64,000 nt of DNA from Pseudomonadota bacterium (GCA_021780935.1 JAJXXT010000160.1:7525-71524); one strand, 5' to 3'. Positions 16,570 through 26,531 are shown, counted from the first letter of the stretch. A program made the numbers and translations. Notes: a model not told the origin generated them from the sequence alone.

Positions 16570-17940
16570 GTGGATTTTGACCTGTTTGTCATCGGTGGCG
16601 GTTCCGGCGGCACACGCTGCGGGCGTATCGCGGCGGGGCTCGGCGCGCGGGTCGGCGTGGCGGAGGAACGGTTCTGGGGCGGCACCTGCGTCAATATCGG
16701 CTGCGTGCCCAAGAAGCTGATGGTCATGGCCTCGGAATACGGCGCCGCGGTGCAGGACGCGGCGGGGTTCGGCTGGAACCTTCAGGCCGGCACGCATGAC
16801 TGGGCGAGCCTGATCGCGGCCAAGGACCGGGAGGTGGGCCGGCTCGCGCCGATCTATCGCAAGCTGCTCGATGGCGCGGGGGCCAAGGTGTTCGACGCGC
16901 GCGCCGTGCTGCTCGACGCACACACGCTCGATGTCGGCGGCCAGCGCGTCACCGCCGAGCAGATCGTCATCGCCACCGGCGGACGGCCGCTGCGCCCGGA
17001 CTTCCCGGGCGCCGAGTTCACTGTGATTTCGGACGATGTGTTCGCCAGGACCTCGTTGCCGGAGCGTATCGTCGTCCTCGGCAGCGGCTATATCGCGCTC
17101 GAGTTCGCCGGCATCTTCGCGGGCCTCGGGCGGCGGGTCGATCTCGTCTATCGCCAGCCGCTGCCCTTGCGCGGCTTCGACGGCGATATCCGCGAGGCGA
17201 TGGCCGAGGCACTGCGCGCCCAGGGCATCCACCAGCATCCCTTCAACGTGGTCGAGCGGATCGAGCAGGCCGGCGAGACCCGCCGCGTGCTGCTGCGCGA
17301 CGGTACGTTGATCGAGGCCGACATGGTGTTCGCCGCCCTCGGCCGCGGCGCCTACACCGAGGGGCTCGGCCTCGCCGCCGCCGGTGTGGCGGTGCGCGAG
17401 GGCGGCGCCGTCGTCGTCGATGACAACAACACCACCAGCGTCGCCAACATCCACGCGATCGGCGACGTGACCGACCGGCTGAACCTCACCCCGGTCGCCA
17501 TCGCCGAGGGGCATGCGCTGGCCGAGCGGCTTTACGGCGCCGGGCGCACCTGGCGGCTCGATGCGGTGGCCACCGCCGTGTTCACCACGCCGCCCATCGG
17601 CACCGTCGGGCTGACGGAGGAGGCGGCGGCGGCGCGCGAGAAGGTGGATATCTACCTCTCGCGCTTCACGCCGATGCGCCACACCCTTTCCGGCCGGCCG
17701 CGCAAGACGCTGATGAAGCTCGTAGTCGCGCAGGCGAGCGGGCGCGTGCTCGGCGCCCATATGCTGGGCGAGGACGCGCCGGAGATCATCCAGGGAATCT
17801 CGGTCGCGATCAACGCCGGCGCCACCAAGCAGGATTTCGACATGACCGTCGGCATCCACCCCACCGCGGCCGAGGAGTTCGTCACCATGCGCACCCGCAC
17901 GCGTGAGGCCGGGCCCGCGCGCGCCGCGGCTGCGCAATGA
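16570..17940 (+). CDS. gor: Glutathione-disulfide reductase
   Basis: A 456-residue flavoprotein disulfide reductase. FDLFVIGGGSGG binds FAD, GGTCVNIGCVPKKLM carries the redox-active cysteine pair, IVVLGSGYIALEFAG is the NADPH fold, and the C-terminal GIHPTAAEEFVTMR contains the catalytic His-Glu. The GTG at 16570 is chosen because GGGAG at 16558-16562 sits seven bases upstream; the GTG two codons earlier is too close. The enzyme regenerates GSH from GSSG in the cytoplasm. Confidence 0.93.
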   Translation: MDFDLFVIGGGSGGTRCGRIAAGLGARVGVAEERFWGGTCVNIGCVPKKLMVMASEYGAAVQDAAGFGWNLQAGTHDWASLIAAKDREVGRLAPIYRKLLDGAGAKVFDARAVLLDAHTLDVGGQRVTAEQIVIATGGRPLRPDFPGAEFTVISDDVFARTSLPERIVVLGSGYIALEFAGIFAGLGRRVDLVYRQPLPLRGFDGDIREAMAEALRAQGIHQHPFNVVERIEQAGETRRVLLRDGTLIEADMVFAALGRGAYTEGLGLAAAGVAVREGGAVVVDDNNTTSVANIHAIGDVTDRLNLTPVAIAEGHALAERLYGAGRTWRLDAVATAVFTTPPIGTVGLTEEAAAAREKVDIYLSRFTPMRHTLSGRPRKTLMKLVVAQASGRVLGAHMLGEDAPEIIQGISVAINAGATKQDFDMTVGIHPTAAEEFVTMRTRTREAGPARAAAAQ

Positions 17941-18002
17941 CCGCCCGTAGCCAAGCCCCGCGTTTCTGTGGATAACTGGCCGGGATGGCTGGAGATCAGA
18001 CC

Positions 18003-19382
18003 GTGACCATGTCCTGGAGCCCCGATTCCTGGCGCACCAAGCCGATCCGCCAGGTGCCCGCCTACCCCGACCCCGCGGCGCTGGCCGCGATGGAGCGGCG
18101 GCTGCACGGCTATCCGCCGCTGGTCTTTGCCGGCGAGGCGCGGCGGCTGAAGGCAGCCCTGGCGCGGGTGGCGGAGGGGCGGGCCTTCACCCTGCAGGGT
18201 GGTGCCTGCGGCGAGGCGTTCTCCGACTTTACCGCCAATTCCGTGCGCGACACGTTCCGCGTCCTGCTGCAGATGGCGGTGGTGCTGACCTTCGGCGCGT
18301 CGATGCCGGTGGTGAAGATCGGGCGCATGGCCGGCCAGTACGCCAAGCCGCGCAGTGCGGACAACGAAACCCAGGACGGCGAGACGCTGCCGAGCTATCG
18401 TGGCGACCTCATCAACGGCGCGGCTTTCACCCGCGAGGCACGGGTGCCGGACCCGGCGCGGATGGAGATCGGCTATTTCCAGTCCGCCGGCACGCTGAAC
18501 CTGCTGCGCGCCTTCGCCTCCGGCGGCTATGCCGACCTGCACGGCGTCCATCGCTGGAATCTCGGCTTCGTTGCGCGCTCCCCGCTCGCCGATCGCTACG
18601 CGGACCTCGCGCACCGCATCGACGAGACGCTGGGCTTCATGAATGCCTGCGGCATCACCGGCGACAACTCGCCCCAGATCCGCGAGACCGATTTCTACAC
18701 GAGCCACGAGGCACTGCTGCTGCCCTACGAGCAGGCGCTGACCCGTGTCGATAGCACCACCGGCGACTGGTACGCGTGCTCCGCGCATCTGCTCTGGATC
18801 GGCGACCGCACGCGCCAGCCGGAGGGTGCGCATGTCGAGTTCCTGCGCGGGGTGAAAAACCCGCTCGGGCTCAAGGTCGGGCCGTCCACGACGCCGGACG
18901 ATCTGCTGCGCAACATCGACATCCTCAACCCCGCCGACGAGCCCGGCCGGCTGACCCTCATTGTGCGCATGGGCGCCGAGAACGTCGAAAAACTCTTCCC
19001 GCCGCTGTTGCGTGCGGTGCAGCGTGCGGGCCGGCGTGTGGTCTGGCTCACCGACCCGATGCACGGCAACACCGTCACCGCAGCCGACGGGCGCAAGACG
19101 CGGCGCTTCGATGCCATCCTCGACGAGGTGCGCCGCTTCTTCGACGTGCACGCGGCGGAGGGCACCTGGGCCGGCGGTGTGCATGTGGAGATGACCGGCG
19201 CCGATGTCACGGAATGCGTCGGCGGCGCCCACCGGCTGACCGAGGCCGATCTCGCTCAGCGCTACGAGACGTTCATGGACCCGCGACTGAACGCCGAGCA
19301 ATCGCTTGAGCTCGCCTTCCTGGTGGCGGAGGAGTTGAAGGCGCGGCGCGGCGGCATCGCCACGGCGGTGGCGGCGCAGTAG
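18003..19382 (+). CDS. Class II 3-deoxy-7-phosphoheptulonate (DAHP) synthase
   Basis: A plant-like class II DAHP synthase of about 459 residues, first step of the shikimate pathway (PEP + erythrose-4-phosphate). Hallmarks are [11 protein letters not shown] near the start, the metal Cys in [36 protein letters not shown], and [10 protein letters not shown] and [18 protein letters not shown] near the end. GGAG at 17991-17994 lies eight bases before a GTG at 18003, which gives the family-typical N-terminus; ATGs at 17985 and 18009 are alternatives. The fused aroK-aroB at 52 kb supplies later steps of the same pathway. Confidence 0.92.
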   Translation: MTMSWSPDSWRTKPIRQVPAYPDPAALAAMERRLHGYPPLVFAGEARRLKAALARVAEGRAFTLQGGACGEAFSDFTANSVRDTFRVLLQMAVVLTFGASMPVVKIGRMAGQYAKPRSADNETQDGETLPSYRGDLINGAAFTREARVPDPARMEIGYFQSAGTLNLLRAFASGGYADLHGVHRWNLGFVARSPLADRYADLAHRIDETLGFMNACGITGDNSPQIRETDFYTSHEALLLPYEQALTRVDSTTGDWYACSAHLLWIGDRTRQPEGAHVEFLRGVKNPLGLKVGPSTTPDDLLRNIDILNPADEPGRLTLIVRMGAENVEKLFPPLLRAVQRAGRRVVWLTDPMHGNTVTAADGRKTRRFDAILDEVRRFFDVHAAEGTWAGGVHVEMTGADVTECVGGAHRLTEADLAQRYETFMDPRLNAEQSLELAFLVAEELKARRGGIATAVAAQ

Positions 19383-19385
19383 CGC

Positions 19386-20570
19386 ATGGACGTCCCGGCC
19401 CGCAGCGCGCAGGCATCGGAAACGCCGGCGGCGACGGAGCTGGCGGCTGATATCGCGGCGCGCACCGACTCCTACTTCAAACGCACGCGCGCGGTGGTTC
19501 GTCGCTTTGGCGACCGGCGCGCGACCTACGCGATTTTTCTCCGCCGGCCGGTGATCTCAGCGCCCCGGCTCATGCTTTCCTGGCTGGCCCAGGTGGCCGA
19601 GGCCCGCGGCACGCGCTTCGACGTGGAGGTGACGCACGAGGAGGGCAGCTGGACCGGCGCCGGCGAGCCGCTGGCCTATATCTCCGGCAGCCTGATCGAA
19701 CTTTCCGATCTCGAAACGATCATGCTGCAGAAGCTCGGTGCCTGCTGTGTCGCGGCACACAACGCCTACCAGATGTGCCTCGCCCTGCCGCGCGTCGGCT
19801 TCCTAGCCATGGAGGCGCGCCACTGCGCCGGCGCCGAAATGCAGGAGATGATGGCCTACGCCGCCTCCGTCGGCAGCAAGGCGGCACGGCGCGAGGGGGC
19901 GCGCGGCTTCATCGGCAATGCCAATGACGGCACCGCGCACTGGTTCGCCGCCACCCACGGCTTCGGCACGATGCCGCACTCTCTGGTGGGCTATGCCGGC
20001 TCGACAGTCAGGGCGGCGGAGATGTTTCACGAAACGTTTCCCGCCGAGGTGCTGACCGTCGTGGTCGATTATTTCGGTAAGGAAGTAACCGACTCGCTGG
20101 AAGTCGCGCGGCGCTTCCCCGATCTCGCGGCGACGGGGCGGTTGCAGGTGCGGCTCGACACGCATGGCGGGCGATTCCTCGAAGGACTTGACCCCGCCGA
20201 GAGCTACGCAGTGCTTGAGCGCCATGTGCCCGGTGCCATACGTCGTTATCGTTCCGAGACGGAATTGCGCTATCTCGTCGGCACGGGTATGTCGGCGGCA
20301 GCGATCTGGCGGGCGCGCGAGGCGCTGGATGAAGCGGGATTCCCGGCGGTGCGCATCGTTGTCTCCTCCGGCTTCGGGGTCGATAAATGCCGGGTGATGG
20401 CCGATGCGCGAGCGCCGATCGATATGGTCGGCACCGGCAGCTTCATCCCCGAGCGCTGGTCCGAAACCTATGCGACCGCCGATATCGTTGCCTATGATGA
20501 CCAGACCCTGGTGAAGGTGGGGCGTGAGTTTCTGCTCAAGCGCAACAGCGCTCACAAGGTGGGCGCATGA
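19386..20570 (+). CDS. pncB: Nicotinate phosphoribosyltransferase
   Basis: A 394-residue protein of the NAPRTase fold. Diagnostic parts are YFKRTRAVVRRFGDRRATYAIF near the N-terminus, the phosphoribosyl-binding VRLDTHGGRF and VVSSGFGVDKC segments, and GTGSFIPERW. It converts nicotinate and PRPP to nicotinate mononucleotide, the salvage entry to NAD. It begins three bases after the DAHP synthase stop and overlaps nadE by four bases (ATGA), which puts salvage and the final amidation step in one operon. Confidence 0.88.
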   Translation: MDVPARSAQASETPAATELAADIAARTDSYFKRTRAVVRRFGDRRATYAIFLRRPVISAPRLMLSWLAQVAEARGTRFDVEVTHEEGSWTGAGEPLAYISGSLIELSDLETIMLQKLGACCVAAHNAYQMCLALPRVGFLAMEARHCAGAEMQEMMAYAASVGSKAARREGARGFIGNANDGTAHWFAATHGFGTMPHSLVGYAGSTVRAAEMFHETFPAEVLTVVVDYFGKEVTDSLEVARRFPDLAATGRLQVRLDTHGGRFLEGLDPAESYAVLERHVPGAIRRYRSETELRYLVGTGMSAAAIWRAREALDEAGFPAVRIVVSSGFGVDKCRVMADARAPIDMVGTGSFIPERWSETYATADIVAYDDQTLVKVGREFLLKRNSAHKVGA

Positions 20571-22228
20571 GCGCGGCGCTCACCATCTCGATCGCCCAGA
20601 TCGACCCGGAGGTCGGCGCGATCGAGCGCAACATCGAAACGATCCGCCAGGCCCGCGCCGAGGCCGCCGCCCAGGGGGCCGACCTCGTCGTGACCACGGA
20701 GTTTTCGGCCGGTGGCTATCCCGTCGAGGACCTGGTTCGCAAGCCGGCCTTCGCCGCGGCGTGCGAGGCGGCGATTGAGAATTTCGCCCGTGAAACGGCG
20801 GATGGCGGACCGGCGGTGCTGCTGGGCGGCCCGTGGCGCAACGGGGACAAGCTGCACAACGCCGCCTGGCTGCTCGATGGCGGTGCGGTTGCCGCGCGCG
20901 TGGCGAAGCACGAGCTGCCGAACTACGGTGTGTTCGACGAAAAGCGCGTCTTCGACCCGGGCCCGCTGCCGTCGCCGGTCGATTTCCGCGGCGCGCGCCT
21001 CGGCGTCCTGGTCTGCGAGGATTGGTGGCTTCCCAGGGTGCCGGCCGCCCTCGCCGCACAGGGCGCGGAGATGTTGCTCTCCATCAACGGTTCGCCGTTC
21101 GAGGAGGGAAAGCAGCTTCACCGCATCGCCCTCGGGCGCGAGCGGGTGCGCGAAACCGGTCTGCCCTTCGTCTTCGCGGCCCAGGTCGGCGGCCAGGACG
21201 AACTGGTTTTTGAGGGTGCGAGCTTCGTGCTCGACGCCGGTGGCACGCTCGCCGTACAACTGCCCTTCTTCGAGGCCTGCGTGCAGCGCACGCGCTGGCG
21301 CCACGGCAACGGCCTGGCCTGCGAACCCGGTCTCCTCGCACCGGAGCCGTGCCGGCTGGAGGCGATCTGGCGCGCGATGACGCTCGGGCTCGCCGACTAC
21401 GTCAACAAGAACCGTTTCCCCAGTGTGATCCTGGGTCTTTCGGGTGGCATCGACAGCGCGATCTCGGCGGCCGTCGCCGTCGACGCGCTGGGGGCTGAGC
21501 GCGTGCGCGCGGTGATGATGCCGAGCCCCTACACCAGCCAGGAGAGCCTGGAAGACGCCGCCGCCTGCGCCCACCTGCTCGGCATCCGCTACGACACCGT
21601 TCCGATCGGTGGCGCCATGTCCGCGTTCGAGTCCGCCCTCGCGCCGCTCTTCGCCGGCCGCCAGGCGGACATCACGGAAGAAAACCTGCAATCGCGCTCG
21701 CGCGGCCTCATCCTGATGGCGATGAGCAACAAATTCGGTTCCATGCTGCTGACGACCGGCAACAAGAGCGAGATGTCGGTCGGTTATGCGACACTCTACG
21801 GCGACATGTGCGGCGGTTATTCCGTGCTCAAGGACATCTACAAAACGACCGTGTTCGAACTGGCGCACTGGCGCAACGCGCATCACCCGCTGGCATTGCT
21901 GGGGCCGGAGGGACCGGTGATGCCGTTGCGAGTCATCACCAAACCGCCCTCGGCCGAGCTGAAGCCGGGCCAGACCGACCAGGATACGCTGCCGCCCTAC
22001 GAGATCCTCGATGCGATCCTGGCGGGACTGATCGAAGGCGAGGAGAGCGTGGACGCGCTGGCCGCCAGGGGGTTCGACCGTGCCACGGTGCTGCGCGTCT
22101 GGCGCATGCTCGACCGCGCCGAATACAAGCGCCGCCAGGCGCCACCGGGCGTGAAGATCGGCGCGCGCGCCTTCGGCCGCGACCGGCGCTACCCGATCAC
22201 CAATGGCTTCACGGCGCTCGTCTCGTGA
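20567..22228 (+). CDS. nadE: Glutamine-dependent NAD+ synthetase
   Basis: A 553-residue two-domain enzyme. The N-terminal nitrilase-like glutaminase shows the catalytic Glu in TTEFSAGGYP, Lys in KHELPNYGVFDEKRVF and Cys in GVLVCEDWW. The C-terminal synthetase has the PP-loop LGLSGGIDSAISAAV and the deamido-NAD-binding TTGNKSEMSVGY and YKTTVFELA segments. It makes NAD from deamido-NAD with glutamine nitrogen. It overlaps pncB upstream by four bases and the next gene by four (GTGA). Confidence 0.95.
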   Translation: MSAALTISIAQIDPEVGAIERNIETIRQARAEAAAQGADLVVTTEFSAGGYPVEDLVRKPAFAAACEAAIENFARETADGGPAVLLGGPWRNGDKLHNAAWLLDGGAVAARVAKHELPNYGVFDEKRVFDPGPLPSPVDFRGARLGVLVCEDWWLPRVPAALAAQGAEMLLSINGSPFEEGKQLHRIALGRERVRETGLPFVFAAQVGGQDELVFEGASFVLDAGGTLAVQLPFFEACVQRTRWRHGNGLACEPGLLAPEPCRLEAIWRAMTLGLADYVNKNRFPSVILGLSGGIDSAISAAVAVDALGAERVRAVMMPSPYTSQESLEDAAACAHLLGIRYDTVPIGGAMSAFESALAPLFAGRQADITEENLQSRSRGLILMAMSNKFGSMLLTTGNKSEMSVGYATLYGDMCGGYSVLKDIYKTTVFELAHWRNAHHPLALLGPEGPVMPLRVITKPPSAELKPGQTDQDTLPPYEILDAILAGLIEGEESVDALAARGFDRATVLRVWRMLDRAEYKRRQAPPGVKIGARAFGRDRRYPITNGFTALVS

Positions 22229-22623
22229 GCGCGGTGACGGAGTTTCGCGTGCGCATCCGCGACCTCACCGGCGGTGCCGAGGATGGCATCGTCGAGGAGA
22301 TCAAGGGCTTTCCCTCGCTCGACGAGGCGAACGAGTTCGCGCGGCGCTATGTGCGCGACAGCGTCGAGCGATGCCGCGCCCCTGGCCTCTCGCCGCGCGA
22401 CGTGGTGGAGGCGTGGTTTATGTTCGGCGAGGATGCTGAGGTTCTGCAGGCCGCGGCGGACATACCGATCGGCGCGGCCGACCCGCTCGATTCCGACAAT
22501 GGCGGCTGGAGCAGCGAGGGCGAGGTCGCCTTCTTCGCCGACGAGCCTGCCATGGAGGAGGAGCGCGACTGGCGTGCTCTCGACCCGCGGCTGCGACCGG
22601 GCGGAGAGGATCCCGAGGCTTGA
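22225..22623 (+). CDS. Acidic protein of unknown function
   Basis: A 132-residue protein starting at the GTG that overlaps the nadE stop (GTGA) and ending at a TGA that overlaps the TTG start of gltX. It is strongly acidic, with TEFRVRIRDLTGG, an IKGFPSLDEANEFARRYVRDSVERCR helix-rich centre and a Trp-containing acidic tail. I recognise no family. The tight coupling on both sides argues it is translated and expressed with nadE and gltX. Codon use is like its neighbours. Confidence 0.7.
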   Translation: MSAVTEFRVRIRDLTGGAEDGIVEEIKGFPSLDEANEFARRYVRDSVERCRAPGLSPRDVVEAWFMFGEDAEVLQAAADIPIGAADPLDSDNGGWSSEGEVAFFADEPAMEEERDWRALDPRLRPGGEDPEA

Positions 22624-23954
22624 GCACCATCCGGGCGCGTTTCGCGCCGTCGCCCACCGGCTGGCTGCATGTCGGCAACGCCTATATCGCGGTGGCCAAC
22701 GCGCTGTTCGCGCGCCATGCCGGTGGCGAGTTGCTGCTGCGCCTCGACGATACCGATACGGAACGTTCGCGCGAGGAATACGCCCAGGGCATCCAGCAGG
22801 ACCTCGCCTGGCTCGGCATCACCTGGTCGCGGATGTTCCGCCAGTCCGACCGCCTCGCCGCCTATGCCGCCGCCGCGGACCGGCTGCGCGCCTCGGGCCG
22901 CCTCTACCCGTGCTTCGAGAGTGCCGAGGAGCTGGCGGCGAAGCGCGAGGCGCAGCGGCGCCGCCACCTCGCACCGGTCTATGACCGCGCCGCCCTGGCA
23001 ATGACCGCCGAGCAACTCGCGAAAGCCGAGGCCTCCGGCCGCAAGCCCTATTGGCGGTTCCGGCTGTCGTCCGGCGATCAGGAATGGGACGACCTGGTGC
23101 TGGGTCGGCGGCGGGTGAAGCTCACCGCGATCTCAGACCCGGTTCTGATCCGCGCCGATGGCTCGCCGCTCTACACGTTCACCTCCGTCGTGGACGACAT
23201 CGCCGAGGGCATCACGCACATCATCCGCGGCGAGGATCACATCACCAATTCCGGCGTGCAGCGCGACATCATGGCGGCCCTCGGCACAGCACCCGATCGC
23301 GTGCGGATGGCGCATCGCCCGCTGCTGCTCGATGACGAGGGAGGCAAGCTGTCGAAGCGGCTGGAGAGCCTGTCGCTGCGCCGGCTGCGCGCGGACGGCA
23401 TCGAGCCCGCCGCCCTCCTGGCCTATCTCGCGCGGCTGGGCACGCCCGAGGCGTTCGAGCCGGCGAGTTTCGAGGCCCTGGCTGCGTCGTTCGACTTTGC
23501 CCACATGTCCGCCGCAGCGCCGCGCTTCGATCCCTCGCAGTTGCTCGCCCTCAACCGGCGCGTGTTGCACGCCGCCTCCTACGAGACGGTCGCCGCGCGT
23601 CTGCCGGCGGGGGCGGATGCGCGCTTCTGGGCGGCGATACGCGGCAATCTCGATATGGTTTCCGAGGCGCGGCACTGGTGGGACATCGCCACCGGCGAGA
23701 TCCGTATGCCCCAGCCGGAGGATGCCGCGTTCCTCCACCAGGCGCTGGCGCTGCTGCCGGAGGAGCCGTGGGACGAGACGGTGTGGGAGCGCTGGACCAC
23801 GGCGCTGCGCGACGCCAGCGGGCGCAAGGGCCGCGCGCTGTTCCACCCGCTGCGGCTGGCGCTGACCGGCGAGGAAAAAGGGCCGGAGCTGCGCGCCCTG
23901 CTGCCGCTGATCGGGCGGGTGCGGGCGGTGCGGCGGCTCTCCGCGACGGCATAG
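22620..23954 (+). CDS. gltX: Glutamyl-tRNA synthetase family protein (GltX)
   Basis: A 444-residue class I synthetase. The HIGH-type motif is PSPTGWLHVGN and the KMSKS-type motif is GGKLSKR. RLDDTDTERS and ITHIIRGEDHITNSG are typical glutamyl-tRNA synthetase segments, and the C-terminal anticodon-binding region is present, so this is not the short Glu-Q-tRNA(Asp) synthetase. It starts with TTG inside the stop of the previous gene. Alphaproteobacteria often carry two GltX copies; which one this is (GluRS1 or GluRS2) cannot be told here. Confidence 0.9.
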   Translation: MSTIRARFAPSPTGWLHVGNAYIAVANALFARHAGGELLLRLDDTDTERSREEYAQGIQQDLAWLGITWSRMFRQSDRLAAYAAAADRLRASGRLYPCFESAEELAAKREAQRRRHLAPVYDRAALAMTAEQLAKAEASGRKPYWRFRLSSGDQEWDDLVLGRRRVKLTAISDPVLIRADGSPLYTFTSVVDDIAEGITHIIRGEDHITNSGVQRDIMAALGTAPDRVRMAHRPLLLDDEGGKLSKRLESLSLRRLRADGIEPAALLAYLARLGTPEAFEPASFEALAASFDFAHMSAAAPRFDPSQLLALNRRVLHAASYETVAARLPAGADARFWAAIRGNLDMVSEARHWWDIATGEIRMPQPEDAAFLHQALALLPEEPWDETVWERWTTALRDASGRKGRALFHPLRLALTGEEKGPELRALLPLIGRVRAVRRLSATA

Positions 23955-23999
23955 CACCGCACGGTTGATGCGCGCGCGCGAGCCTTTAGACTGCGGCGG

Positions 24000-25157
24000 A
24001 TGAGCGAACTCGCACCCAGCCGGGAGATCCTGGCGCGCCTCGTGGCATTCGACACCACCAGCCGCAACAGCAACCTCGCACTGATCGACTATGTGCAGGC
24101 CTATCTTGCCGGCCACGGCATCGCCGCGCGCGTGAGCCTCGACCCCACCGGCACCAAGGCCAATCTGCACGCGCTGGTGGGCCCATCGGTTCCGGGCGGT
24201 ATCGCGCTCTCAGGTCATGTCGATACCGTACCGATTGACGGGCAGGCATGGACCGCCGATCCGTTCGCGCTGCGCGAGGCGGACGGCCGGTTGATCGCGC
24301 GTGGTGCCACCGACATGAAGGGCTTCGTCGCCTGCATGCTGGCCGCCGTCCCGCGCCTCCTGACCATGCGGCTGGCAAAGCCGATGCACCTCTTCGTCAC
24401 CCATGACGAGGAGACGACGATGGAGGGTGCGAGGCGCCTGGTCGCGGAGCTGGACGGCGCGCCGCGCCCGGGGTGCTGCGTGGTGGGCGAGCCCACGCTG
24501 ATGCAGCCGGTGGTGGCGCACAAGGGCAAGCTCTCGCTGCGCGTCATGGTGCGCGGCAAGCCCGGCCATTCGAGCGAGCCCGACAAGGGCGTGAACGCCG
24601 TGCAGGCCGCGGCCGCGGCGGTGGCCTGGGCCGCGCAACAGGCGCGCGAGCGCGCCCGCACTGGCCCGTTCGATGCCCGGTTCGACCCACCCTATACCAG
24701 CATCCATGTTGGTACCATCTCGGGCGGAACCATCCTCAACATCATCCCCGGGCACGCAGAGTTCACCATGGAGTGGCGCAACATTCCGCCCGACGATCCC
24801 GAGGCGGATTTCGCCGTGCTGCGCGCCCATGTCGCAACCGAGATCGAGCCGGCGATGCATGCGGTGGACCCAGCGAGCGGCTTTACCTACGAGGTGATCG
24901 ACACCGTCCCGGGCCTTGCCCTGCCGCCGGCCGACCCGCTGGTCGCCATGGTGCGGCAGGCGAGCGGCTCCAACTCCGTCGGCGCCGTCAGCTACGGCAC
25001 CGAGGGCGGCATCTACGAGCAGGCGGGAATTCCCACCATCGTCTGCGGCCCCGGCGCCATTGCGCAGGCACATCAGCCCGACGAGTGGATCGCCGCCAGC
25101 CAGTTGCTCGCCTGCGACGCCTTCATCGACCGCCTGGCTGCCCGGCTCACCACCTGA
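24000..25157 (+). CDS. argE: ArgE-like M20 deacetylase (acetylornithine deacetylase annotation)
   Basis: A 385-residue M20 metallopeptidase-family enzyme. Zinc ligands are in SGHVDTVP, GATDMKGF and HDEETTMEGA, and the dimerisation domain contains GKPGHSSEPDKGVNA. Sequence fits the ArgE group (N-acetylornithine to ornithine). The window also encodes ArgJ at 41 kb, which normally makes ArgE unnecessary. Its stop overlaps the start of an AstE/AspA-like deacylase, so the pair may act on another N-acyl amino acid. The family call is sure; the arginine role is doubtful. Confidence 0.85.
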   Translation: MSELAPSREILARLVAFDTTSRNSNLALIDYVQAYLAGHGIAARVSLDPTGTKANLHALVGPSVPGGIALSGHVDTVPIDGQAWTADPFALREADGRLIARGATDMKGFVACMLAAVPRLLTMRLAKPMHLFVTHDEETTMEGARRLVAELDGAPRPGCCVVGEPTLMQPVVAHKGKLSLRVMVRGKPGHSSEPDKGVNAVQAAAAAVAWAAQQARERARTGPFDARFDPPYTSIHVGTISGGTILNIIPGHAEFTMEWRNIPPDDPEADFAVLRAHVATEIEPAMHAVDPASGFTYEVIDTVPGLALPPADPLVAMVRQASGSNSVGAVSYGTEGGIYEQAGIPTIVCGPGAIAQAHQPDEWIAASQLLACDAFIDRLAARLTT

Positions 25158-26086
25158 TGCAGGTCGTGCCGCATTTCGAGGTGGCGCTGACGCCGCCCGA
25201 CCTGCGGCCGTGGCTTGCCGGTGACGGTGATATTCCCGGGTTCATGACGCGCGACGGTGCCGAGCCTGGCCCGCATCTGCTGCTGCTTTCGTTGATGCAC
25301 GGCAACGAGTTTGCCGGCGCGATCGTGCTCGACCGCCTGCTGCGGGACGGGTTTCGACCCACCCGTGGGCGGGTGACGCTGGGCTTCGCCAATATCGAGG
25401 CGTTCGCGACCTTCGACGCCGCGCGGCCGACGCAAAGCCGCTTCATCGACGAGGATCTCAACCGCGTCTGGGCCCCCGAGGTTCTGGCCGCCGCCACGGC
25501 GAGTGCCGAGCGCAGGCGCGCACGCCAGATGCTGCCGCTGGTGCTGGCGGCGGATGCGGTGCTGGACCTGCACTCCATGCTCTGGCCCTCCGAGCCGCTG
25601 GTGCTGGCAGGCACCAGCGCGCGCGGCCGGGCGCTCGCCCAGCGCATGGGCGGGCCTGGGCTGATCGTCGCCGATGTCGGGCATGCCACGGGCAAGCGGC
25701 TGATCGACCACCCCCGGTTCAGCGGCCCCGGCCAGGCGATGGCCGTGCTGGTCGAGGCGGGCCAGCATTGGCACGCTGAAACCGTTACGATGATGGAGCG
25801 TTCGGTCCGCGGCCTGCTGGCGGCGATGGGCATGGGGCCGTCGGTCGCAGCCGTGCCGCGGGCCCGTTGCGCCGAGGTGACCGAGGCGGTCGTCGCCCAG
25901 ACCGCGGGCTTTTCCTTCGTGCGGCCCTGGCGCGGCGGCGAGGTCGTGGCCAAGGGTCGCACGGTGCTGGCGCTCGACGGGGAGCGCGAGGTGCGCACGC
26001 CCTATGACGAATGCCTGCTGGTCATGCCGAGCCTGCGGCCCGCGCCGGGCCACACCGCGGTGCGGCTCGCCCGTTTCGTTTCGTGA
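25157..26086 (+). CDS. Succinylglutamate desuccinylase/aspartoacylase family protein
   Basis: A 309-residue M14-like zinc amidohydrolase. The first zinc-site motif SLMHGNEFAG (HxxE), the RxxDEDLNRVW segment, the second zinc His in DLHSMLWP and a catalytic Glu in LVEAGQHW are all present. It uses an ATG that overlaps the stop of the argE-like gene by one base (TGATG), so the two deacylases are coupled. Family members remove acyl groups from Glu or Asp, or act on related amides. No astABD genes are nearby, so arginine succinyl-transferase degradation is unlikely. Confidence 0.85.
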   Translation: MQVVPHFEVALTPPDLRPWLAGDGDIPGFMTRDGAEPGPHLLLLSLMHGNEFAGAIVLDRLLRDGFRPTRGRVTLGFANIEAFATFDAARPTQSRFIDEDLNRVWAPEVLAAATASAERRRARQMLPLVLAADAVLDLHSMLWPSEPLVLAGTSARGRALAQRMGGPGLIVADVGHATGKRLIDHPRFSGPGQAMAVLVEAGQHWHAETVTMMERSVRGLLAAMGMGPSVAAVPRARCAEVTEAVVAQTAGFSFVRPWRGGEVVAKGRTVLALDGEREVRTPYDECLLVMPSLRPAPGHTAVRLARFVS

Positions 26087-26106
26087 ACGAGGCGCGGCAC
26101 CGGGCG

Positions 26107-26472
26107 CTAAGCCTCGGTGTCGTCGCGCACCGGCGCGGTCACCACGATAAAAGTGAGATCACCTAGGCCGGTGTTGAGAATCCGGTGCGGCACACCCGCC
26201 GGAAGCTGGATCACGTCGTGCCGGCGAACCACGCGCGTCACCTCGCCGACCTCCATCAGCCCCTCGCCGTCGAGGACATGATAGACCTGCTCCTGCACCC
26301 GATGCGCATGAAGCTCGACACCCGCCCCCGGCGCGTAGGTCGAGATGCGATAGTCGAGCTGGCGCGATCCCGTGGTCTCGGGGTGGACCAGCAGCTTCGA
26401 CAGCGCGCCCGGGTCATGGGCCGGCATGCGCTGCCAGGGAACCTCGGCGATGTTGCGGATCAGGTCAGCCAT
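26107..26472 (-). CDS. Cupin domain protein
   Basis: A 121-residue single-cupin protein. The metal-site motifs are visible as HAHRVQEQVYHVLDGEGLMEVG (first cupin motif, His-x-His then Glu) and PAGVPHRILNTG (second motif). Small cupins of this kind sense or hold small molecules or act as isomerases or dioxygenases. It is divergent from the IclR regulator with 72 bases between starts, so it is probably under that regulator's control. Its substrate is unknown. Confidence 0.85.
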   Translation of the reverse strand: MADLIRNIAEVPWQRMPAHDPGALSKLLVHPETTGSRQLDYRISTYAPGAGVELHAHRVQEQVYHVLDGEGLMEVGEVTRVVRRHDVIQLPAGVPHRILNTGLGDLTFIVVTAPVRDDTEA

Positions 26473-26513
26473 GCGCGCGCTCCTTGCATCGGGACGATTT
26501 CGGGCATATCAGC

Positions 26514-26531
26514 ACCGTATCGCATCACGGT
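26514..26531. promoter_or_regulatory. Inverted repeat between cupin and iclR starts
   Basis: ACCGT (26514-26518) and ACGGT (26527-26531) are inverted around eight bases, inside the 72-base divergent gap. This is a possible IclR-family operator controlling both genes. The arms are short, so chance is possible. Confidence 0.3.
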
